NCBI GenBank assembly: GCA_016182425.1
Contig: JACPGP010000019.1
Coordinates: forward strand, 1-7,706
DNA: 7,706 bases
Direction of reading: 5' to 3'
DNA from: Candidatus Levyibacteriota bacterium
GTDB taxonomy: Bacteria > Patescibacteria > Microgenomatia > Levybacterales > UBA12049
In this document: piece by piece, positions 1 to 4,616 of the stretch
How the letters are laid out: each line of letters opens with the position of its first letter
Numbering within the stretch: position 1 is the stretch's first letter
Position numbers and translations under genes: made by a program
Notes under the pieces: generated by a model
What the model was told of the DNA's origin: nothing
The model's input: only the letters and a program-made list of their open reading frames with translations
Databases searched by the model: none

Positions 1-1
1 G

Positions 2-1339
2 GATGTCACTGGTAATGGCTGGCCTGTGCCAATTACGAAAACATTTGCGCAAGTCGCACTTCCCAAAAGCGGCATAACAGGAAGCTTATGTTTTGAAGGA
101 CCCCAAGGATCAACGGAAAAATGTCGGGCAACGATTACTTCACAACAGATGGCAACATTTTCTTCTCTTCGACCGCTCCAACAAAATGAGGGCATGAGTA
201 TTGTCCTGGGATATCAAAAAGGAATGGTGCCGATTCTGCAAGTAACACCACCTGCTTCCTACACACCCTCTTCCAATATAGATATCTCGTCCCCAAACGT
301 AGGAGCACTTCTTATTACTCTACTTTGCGGACTTGGGATAAGTTACTTTCTTTGGTCAAAACATGGCCGCGACCTGTGGCTTAAAAAACCAGGATCTCAA
401 AACAGCGAAACAATTGTCGTTGAATACAAAGCTCCAGATAACATGCGGCCAGCAGAGGTTGGTACTATTTTTGATGAGCGGGCAGATACCCTGGATGTTT
501 CGGCAACGATTATTGACCTTGCAACAAGAGGGTTTTTAACCATTACCGAACAAGAGAAAAAATGGCTGTTTGGATCAACCGATTATGTACTAACAAAAAC
601 TAACAAAGACACAAAATCTCTACTAGACTACGAGGAAACCTTACTCGATCGAATATTTTCTGGGCAAGACTCGGTAAAAGTCTCGGAGCTAAAACAGGAA
701 TTCTATGATGATCTGGCAGAGGTAAAAGAGAAACTCTACAAAGATGTTATAGACAAAAAATACTTTCCCAGTAACCCGGAGACAGTTAGGGCAAGATATG
801 CAGGTGTTGGCGTTGCAATATTACTAACAGGCGTGGCGCTTATCATTTTTGGGCTTTTTGAGAAATCGGGCTATGCGCAAGGTGTTGGATGGGGACTTTT
901 GGTAAATGGGGTAGTTTTTATTATTCTCTCAAGGTCAATGCCTAGGAAAACAGCAACTGGCTATAGCGCGTATCGTAAGATTTTGGGATTTGAGATGTTT
1001 ATCGAAAAAGCAGAGAAATACCGGCAGCAGTTTTTTGAACGAGAAAATATATTTAATGAAGTCTTGCCCTACGCTATTGTCTTTGGAGTAAGCGAAAAGT
1101 TTGCAAAGGCATTAAAGGACTTAGGTATAAAGCCTCCTCAGCCCACATGGTATGTAAGCTCCCGACCATTTAATCCAATTCTTTTTAGTAGTACCATGAA
1201 CAGTTTTTCCAACTCTTTAACCTCTGCTATTGCTTCGCAACCGAGGAAAAACAGTTTTGTAAGTGCAGGGAGCGGGTTTTCGCGTGGCGGAGGGTTTTCT
1301 GGCGGCGGCTTTGGCGGTGGAGGAGGAGGCAGTTGGTAA
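2..1339 (+). CDS. DUF2207 family membrane protein, 3' part (5' end outside window)
   Basis: Partial gene. The frame is open to the left edge, and the GTG at 26 is an internal valine (Val-Pro-Ile), so the true start lies upstream. 445 residues are visible. Numbered from that valine, they show the end of an extracytoplasmic beta-rich domain (about 1-85), a membrane segment (about 92-110), a cytoplasmic stretch with the family's PAEVGTIFDE and LDVSATIIDLATRGFL blocks (about 142-172), a membrane hairpin (about 259-277 and 284-302), the conserved NIFNEVLPYAIVFGVSEKFAKAL block (341-363), and a glycine-rich tail ending GGGGGGSW. This order and the Gly-Ser-Trp end are typical of DUF2207 (YciQ-like) proteins, which normally begin with a signal peptide, here not visible. 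Function is not established for the family. lemA follows 44 bases downstream on the same strand, a common pairing. Family assignment is firm; role unknown. Confidence 0.88.
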   Translation, partial: DVTGNGWPVPITKTFAQVALPKSGITGSLCFEGPQGSTEKCRATITSQQMATFSSLRPLQQNEGMSIVLGYQKGMVPILQVTPPASYTPSSNIDISSPNVGALLITLLCGLGISYFLWSKHGRDLWLKKPGSQNSETIVVEYKAPDNMRPAEVGTIFDERADTLDVSATIIDLATRGFLTITEQEKKWLFGSTDYVLTKTNKDTKSLLDYEETLLDRIFSGQDSVKVSELKQEFYDDLAEVKEKLYKDVIDKKYFPSNPETVRARYAGVGVAILLTGVALIIFGLFEKSGYAQGVGWGLLVNGVVFIILSRSMPRKTATGYSAYRKILGFEMFIEKAEKYRQQFFERENIFNEVLPYAIVFGVSEKFAKALKDLGIKPPQPTWYVSSRPFNPILFSSTMNSFSNSLTSAIASQPRKNSFVSAGSGFSRGGGFSGGGFGGGGGGSW

Positions 1340-1345
1340 AACTAT

Positions 1346-1375
1346 TTGACAACAGGGTCTAACACAGCTTATTAT
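1346..1375 (+). promoter_or_regulatory. Predicted sigma-70-type promoter of lemA
   Basis: A perfect -35 hexamer TTGACA (1346-1351) and a -10 hexamer TATTAT (1370-1375) are separated by 18 bases. They sit wholly in the 44-base gap between the DUF2207 gene and lemA. Transcription should start near 1382, only about 2 bases before the lemA ATG at 1384, which implies a leaderless or nearly leaderless mRNA. This fits the lack of any Shine-Dalgarno sequence before lemA. Prediction only; read-through from the DUF2207 gene is also possible. Confidence 0.6.
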
Positions 1376-1383
1376 AGAAAATA

Positions 1384-1935
1384 ATGAGTCTTCTCTACAT
1401 TATTGCGGGCATTGTAGGAGTTGTCCTTTTGTGGATTGTATTTGCCTACAATAGCCTCATTTCTTTGGTGAATCAGACAAAAAACGCGTGGTCGGATATT
1501 GATGTGCAACTCAAGCGCCGATACGATTTGATCCCCAATTTAGTTGAAACAGTCAAAGGGTATGCCAAGCACGAAAAGGGAGTGTTTGAGGAAGTTACCA
1601 AAGCCAGAAGCCAAGCAATGTCGGCAAAAGGTGTTGAGGAAAAAGGTGCAGCTGAAAATATGCTAACAGGCGCCCTAAAGTCGCTTTTTGCTATTGCCGA
1701 AAACTACCCAACCTTACAAGCATCGGAAAATTTTAGCAAATTGCAAGATGAGTTGACAGATACCGAAAACAATATCGAAGCATCCAGACGATTTTACAAT
1801 GCAAACGTCCGGGATTTGAATACAAAAATAGAGGTCTTTCCAACCAACATCATCGCCGGACTATTTCGGTTTCAAAAACAGGAGTTCTTCCAGGCTGTGC
1901 CCGGAGAAAAAGAAGCAGTCAAAGTCTCGATGTAA
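1384..1935 (+). CDS. lemA: LemA family membrane-anchored protein
   Basis: A complete 183-residue protein, the usual length for LemA. An N-terminal hydrophobic segment (about residues 4-21) is followed by a long helical domain with the family signatures: NAWSDIDVQLKRRYDLIPNL (34-53), VETVKGYAKHE (54-64), AENYPTLQASENF (105-117), TDTENNIEASRRFYNANVRDLN (125-146, key residues TENNI and RRFYN) and the C-terminal FPTNIIAGLFRF (152-163). The topology is probably a short or absent outer tail, one membrane helix and a helical bundle. LemA proteins are widespread but lack a settled biochemical role. They often neighbour DUF2207 or TPM-domain genes, as here. The start ATG at 1384 has no Shine-Dalgarno but lies just after a good promoter. 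The last 17 bases overlap the 3' end of the convergent PIN gene, leaving no room for a separate terminator. The C-terminus (VKVSM) looks normal for the family. Confidence 0.95.
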   Translation: MSLLYIIAGIVGVVLLWIVFAYNSLISLVNQTKNAWSDIDVQLKRRYDLIPNLVETVKGYAKHEKGVFEEVTKARSQAMSAKGVEEKGAAENMLTGALKSLFAIAENYPTLQASENFSKLQDELTDTENNIEASRRFYNANVRDLNTKIEVFPTNIIAGLFRFQKQEFFQAVPGEKEAVKVSM

Positions 1936-2338
1936 CCTCTTTTATAAATTGGTCTGAAGTTATAATAACAATCTTTCTAAAAACTTTCAGGCGGAGTAAA
2001 TCACTATCACCAGTTACAATATAGTCGGCATTTGCAGAAACCGCAGCTTCTAACACTCTATTGTCATCCTCATCTTCCACAACATGTATTATTTTTGTTG
2101 GATTCACGACTGTAAACTCTTCTCTTATTTCTTCAAGGGTAAGGTCTATTGCTTCTTTTGACAAAGAAAGTTTCTTATAGAGCACTTCTTCAAGCTCTGC
2201 TAATAAAATAGGGGAAGTAACTGCTTGTATTTTCTCTGCTAAAACACTAGCAATAATCTCTGCAGGTTTTCCACCAAAGCCAATAGCAGAAACAAGAATA
2301 TTTGTATCAAGAACAACCCTAACGAGGTTTTTGGCCAT
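1919..2338 (-). CDS. PIN-domain RNase toxin of a type II toxin-antitoxin pair (COG1569/TIGR00305-like)
   Basis: A 139-residue single PIN domain. PIN toxins are Mg2+-dependent endoribonucleases that cut RNA, often tRNA or rRNA, to stop translation. The expected acidic residues are all present: D11 in VVLDTNILVSA, E48 in LLAELEEVL, D92 with N93 in DEDDNRVLEAA, and D111 in IVTGDSDLL. The sequence resembles the putative-toxin PIN group TIGR00305/COG1569 more than classical VapC. The gene begins inside the upstream antitoxin gene (20-base overlap). It has only a weak AGG one base before the ATG, so translation is probably coupled to the antitoxin. It ends in TGA, overlapping the lemA 3' end by 17 bases tail to tail. 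Nothing indicates inactivation. The RNA target cannot be read from the sequence. Confidence 0.9.
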   Translation of the reverse strand: MAKNLVRVVLDTNILVSAIGFGGKPAEIIASVLAEKIQAVTSPILLAELEEVLYKKLSLSKEAIDLTLEEIREEFTVVNPTKIIHVVEDEDDNRVLEAAVSANADYIVTGDSDLLRLKVFRKIVIITSDQFIKEVTSRL

Positions 2339-2570
2339 GCCTAAATTCGTACACTATGTCATTTATTTGTTCCTCGCTTGTTATTCCCGATTTTCTTGCT
2401 GCTTTTCTACCTTCTTCAAAGATTTTTCCCCATCGTTCCATTTTAACCAGATACATTCTTAATGCCTCCCGAATAAGCTCACTACGATTACGATATTCCA
2501 TTTTTGCAACCTCGTCGGCCTTTCTCAAAAGATCTTTTGGTAAAGCGATATTAACTGTCTGTGTCTGCAT
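2319..2570 (-). CDS. Ribbon-helix-helix (CopG-type) antitoxin
   Basis: 83 residues from the ATG at 2570. A TTG six bases upstream (2576) would add two residues. I prefer the ATG because the predicted transcription start (about 2572) lies downstream of that TTG. The N-terminus is a ribbon-helix-helix DNA-binding fold: strand TVNIALP, helix DLLRKADEVAKM, turn EYRNRSE and helix LIREALRMYLVK. The tail (from about residue 47) ends with GITSEEQINDIVYEFRHG, the type of segment that wraps around and blocks a PIN toxin. The PIN toxin gene follows with a 20-base overlap, the classic antitoxin-first order. RHH antitoxins normally bind palindromes in their own promoter, and a perfect 15-base palindrome covers the -10 box and reaches the ATG, so autorepression is likely. 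Specificity for this palindrome is inferred. Confidence 0.88.
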   Translation of the reverse strand: MQTQTVNIALPKDLLRKADEVAKMEYRNRSELIREALRMYLVKMERWGKIFEEGRKAARKSGITSEEQINDIVYEFRHGQKPR

Positions 2571-2585
2571 ATACAATAATTGTAT
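2571..2585. promoter_or_regulatory. Candidate operator of the toxin-antitoxin operon (15-base perfect palindrome)
   Basis: The sequence is ATACAAT-A-ATTGTAT, two 7-base arms around one central base with no mismatch. It contains the -10 hexamer of the predicted antitoxin promoter and ends directly before the ATG. A repressor bound here would block RNA polymerase and the start site. The adjacent antitoxin has a ribbon-helix-helix fold, which makes it the natural binder. Related half-site-like TGTAT and TGTAC words occur at 2592-2600, between the -10 and -35 boxes. Confidence 0.6.
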
Positions 2586-2607
2586 AGATTATGTATGTAC
2601 TTGTCAA
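2579..2607 (-). promoter_or_regulatory. Predicted promoter of the toxin-antitoxin operon
   Basis: On the minus strand, TTGACA (2607-2602) and TACAAT (2584-2579, five of six matches to TATAAT) are spaced by 17 bases, close to the sigma-70 ideal. Transcription should begin near 2572, about 2 bases ahead of the antitoxin ATG at 2570, so the mRNA would be essentially leaderless. The 15-base palindrome overlaps the -10 box. Prediction only. Confidence 0.65.
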
Positions 2608-2665
2608 GGATTAAATATTTGAACCCACATGACAGGTGGAGAGGCTAACAGTGGATAACAAAATA

Positions 2666-3658
2666 TTATCTACCGTTCAAATCTACTGTAGGAATTAATG
2701 CAAGCGTTGATTCAAGAATACCCATAAATTCATCTGTTGTCATTCCTAAAGACTTACTCTTTCTATCAGAAATACCATATCGAACAAAAACATTTTTTTC
2801 TCCATCAAATTGAATTTTTTCCATCTCTGTTACTCTTGTACTCCCATCTGCCATATAATATGGATATATTTCTTGTATAATTACCATAGGAGCATCCTTC
2901 AATAAAAACGTAACTAAATGAGTATAAGAACCCCCAAGAGAATTATCTGATTGTTCTCTAATTGACTCTCTTAAAAATTTACCAAGAGCATTATCTCGTG
3001 TAAGCCTCAATAGTGCTTTTCCCACTCTTCCCGACGAAAATATCCTTATCTGGCTAATTTGACCATTATCAAAGTGAATTTCTAAACCAGGAGAGATATT
3101 AGTTTTGTTGTAATTATCAGACTGGTCATGTTGACTTCCTAATGCTAAACGTACATATTCAAGTTGGTTCTTATCAGGATTTTTTCTATATCCAAGTTGA
3201 TATTCATAACGCATCTGAAGATCTTTTATTCTTTCTTCGTTTGTCCATTTTGTTACTGCTTTTCTATTTCTGGTAAGTAAACCAACTAGTCCCTTCTGTG
3301 AAAAAGGTAATTTATCTAAAAAAAGAAAATAATATGGCGCAATAACCTCGTGGATTCTTTGTTGTAAAGTTCCTAAATTATTTCCCTGCGCTTCTAATCC
3401 TGATGCTGTAGTTGTTAATACATCTCCTTCAGTCCCATCTCCTCGAAATACGAGATGACGAGCAGCAGAAGGACCTGTGGACACTAATTGTCTTTGATCT
3501 GTTACTTCTGATCCAGGCAAAGCAATATCAATTATACCAGGGTGTCTTTTTTGAAAATTATCACGCACGCCGGAAATAATCTTGGCAAGATCAGCATCAC
3601 CATGTTTCCTTAATTCGCCTTCGCTATAATGCATCGCCATAGGCAAACACAATATCAT
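2666..3658 (-). CDS. Hypothetical protein, 330 residues, no recognised family
   Basis: I do not recognise this protein. It is soluble-looking: no signal peptide, no clear membrane helix, and a single cysteine (C4). The N-terminal third is mixed. The middle (about 121-160) is rich in Lys, Arg and aromatic residues, and the C-terminal half alternates hydrophobic strand-like runs (for example GLEIHFDNGQISQIRIF at 191-207 and HLVTFLLKDAPMVIIQEIYP at 247-266) with charged turns. The ATG at 3658 is the longest start; in-frame ATGs at codons 7 and 9 are equally plausible, as no Shine-Dalgarno supports any of them. An in-frame TGA at 3674-3676 bounds the frame upstream. Three 60-base lines counted by hand give 27-35% GC, against 42-48% for two lines of dnaK, which suggests a different origin or weaker selection. 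It lies 69 bases after dnaJ on the same strand and could be read through from it. The long intact frame supports a real gene. Confidence 0.65.
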   Translation of the reverse strand: MILCLPMAMHYSEGELRKHGDADLAKIISGVRDNFQKRHPGIIDIALPGSEVTDQRQLVSTGPSAARHLVFRGDGTEGDVLTTTASGLEAQGNNLGTLQQRIHEVIAPYYFLFLDKLPFSQKGLVGLLTRNRKAVTKWTNEERIKDLQMRYEYQLGYRKNPDKNQLEYVRLALGSQHDQSDNYNKTNISPGLEIHFDNGQISQIRIFSSGRVGKALLRLTRDNALGKFLRESIREQSDNSLGGSYTHLVTFLLKDAPMVIIQEIYPYYMADGSTRVTEMEKIQFDGEKNVFVRYGISDRKSKSLGMTTDEFMGILESTLALIPTVDLNGR

Positions 3659-3678
3659 AAAAAATGGAAAGAGTCAAT

Positions 3679-3684
3679 ATTATA
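3679..3684 (-). promoter_or_regulatory. Possible -10 box upstream of the hypothetical gene
   Basis: A perfect TATAAT on the minus strand lies 20 bases before the ATG at 3658, which would give a leader of about 14 bases. The hexamer at -35 spacing (3702-3707, reading AACAAT) is a poor match and there is no extended -10 TG, so the promoter call is weak. It would let the gene be expressed apart from the heat-shock operon. Confidence 0.35.
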
Positions 3685-3727
3685 GGGTGCTATTTTGTTA
3701 TATTGTTATGGCTGAGGAACCTAAATT

Positions 3728-4615
3728 CTAAAACCAACTTTTTTTCTTACCTGCGGCTTCAAATTCTTCGAGAAGTTGTTTTTGGTGTGAGGTCAGATTT
3801 TTGGGTATAACCAAATTTATTCGAACATAGTGGTCGCCGCGACCACTGCCTCGAACATGTGCAACACCTTTTCCCTGCAAGCGAATAAGCGATCCTGGCT
3901 GAGTACCTGCTGGCACACGGAATTTTATCTCACCCCAGATTGTCTCCACGGGCACTTCTGCACCGATTGCTAGTTGACTAAAAGAAAGGTCAATTTCTGA
4001 AATAATGTCATAACCTTCTCTGCGAAAACGACCATCTGATTTGACATCAACCACCACATCATAATCGTCAAAACGAATTCTTGACCCCTCATCAACTCCT
4101 GCCGGAATTTTAATGGTTTGAGACTTACCGTTAATTGTTACTTTTTTTTCTGTTCCTTTGACTGCCTCCATAAAATCAATAGTTACTTGGTAGACAGGAC
4201 GCCGTTGTCTGGCAGCACCGCCAAAAAACTGCTCAAAGATTTCAAATGGATCAGAAAAACCGCCGAAGTCAAAATCCGCTCCGCCACCTGAAGTTGTGTA
4301 AGTATATGTAAAAGGTCCATATTGGCCACTGCGAGCTTGGCCAAACGGCCCGCCAGCACCCCCGAATGGGCCTTGCCCCGCGCCGGCTCCGCCGGATTCG
4401 AATGCTGCTTGACCAAATTGATCGTAAGTTTGCCTTTTCTGCGGATCAGACAACACCTCGTAGGCATGTGTTACCTCCTTAAATTTGCTTTCTGCTTCTT
4501 TTGTTTTATTGCGATCGGGGTGATATTGCAGAGCAAGCTTTCGATATGCCCGTTTTATCTCATCGCTGCTTGCAGTTTTTAAAACACCCAAAACTTCGTA
4601 GTAATCTTTTGCCAC
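3728..4615 (-). CDS. dnaJ: DnaJ-type co-chaperone, class B (no zinc finger)
   Basis: A 295-residue J-domain protein that delivers unfolded substrates to DnaK and stimulates its ATPase. The J-domain spans about 1-67, with the HPD motif at 32-34 and the usual YEVLGV start. A Gly/Phe-rich region (about 73-135) follows, then two beta C-terminal domains, with KIPAGVDEGSRIRF in the first and RVPAGTQPGSLIRLQGKGV in the second. The four CxxCxGxG repeats of classical DnaJ are absent and the protein has no cysteine at all, so it is class B (CbpA-like). The first C-terminal domain is also shortened: the usual glycine-rich loop after the GSRIR motif is missing. The start is GTG, one base after the dnaK stop. 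A full AAGGAG lies 15 bases upstream, unusually far, so translational coupling to dnaK is likely. Last gene of the hrcA-grpE-dnaK-dnaJ operon; no clear terminator follows. Confidence 0.93.
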   Translation of the reverse strand: MAKDYYEVLGVLKTASSDEIKRAYRKLALQYHPDRNKTKEAESKFKEVTHAYEVLSDPQKRQTYDQFGQAAFESGGAGAGQGPFGGAGGPFGQARSGQYGPFTYTYTTSGGGADFDFGGFSDPFEIFEQFFGGAARQRRPVYQVTIDFMEAVKGTEKKVTINGKSQTIKIPAGVDEGSRIRFDDYDVVVDVKSDGRFRREGYDIISEIDLSFSQLAIGAEVPVETIWGEIKFRVPAGTQPGSLIRLQGKGVAHVRGSGRGDHYVRINLVIPKNLTSHQKQLLEEFEAAGKKKSWF

Positions 4616-4616
4616 A

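Noticed and set aside
1320..1329. GGAGGAGG purine run as a strong Shine-Dalgarno for lemA
   Set aside because: It encodes the glycine tail of the DUF2207 protein and lies about 55 bases before the lemA ATG, too far to act.
2574..2576. TTG as the antitoxin start codon
   Set aside because: The predicted transcription start lies downstream of it, and the ATG at 2570 gives a standard RHH N-terminus.
2356..2622. 88-codon open frame on the plus strand across the antitoxin region
   Set aside because: It is antisense to the well-supported antitoxin gene, has no recognisable protein features and runs through the promoter and operator.
2617..2626. GGTTCAAAT-like word on the minus strand, resembling a tRNA T-loop
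   Set aside because: No acceptor, D-arm or anticodon arm can be built around it, so it is not a tRNA or a convincing remnant.
2624..2640. Possible hairpin terminator between the hypothetical gene and the antitoxin (CCAC arm at 2625-2628, GTGG arm at 2636-2639)
   Set aside because: Only about four base pairs around a 7-base loop, and no run of T follows on the transcribed strand.
3695..3710. Tandem repeat of TTGTTAT in the dnaJ-hypothetical gap
   Set aside because: Two 8-base AT-rich copies differing at the last base; expected by chance in AT-rich intergenic DNA.
3710..3721. Short stem (GGTT/AGCC, minus strand) just after dnaJ as an operon terminator
   Set aside because: Four pairs including a wobble, with no T tract; too weak to call.
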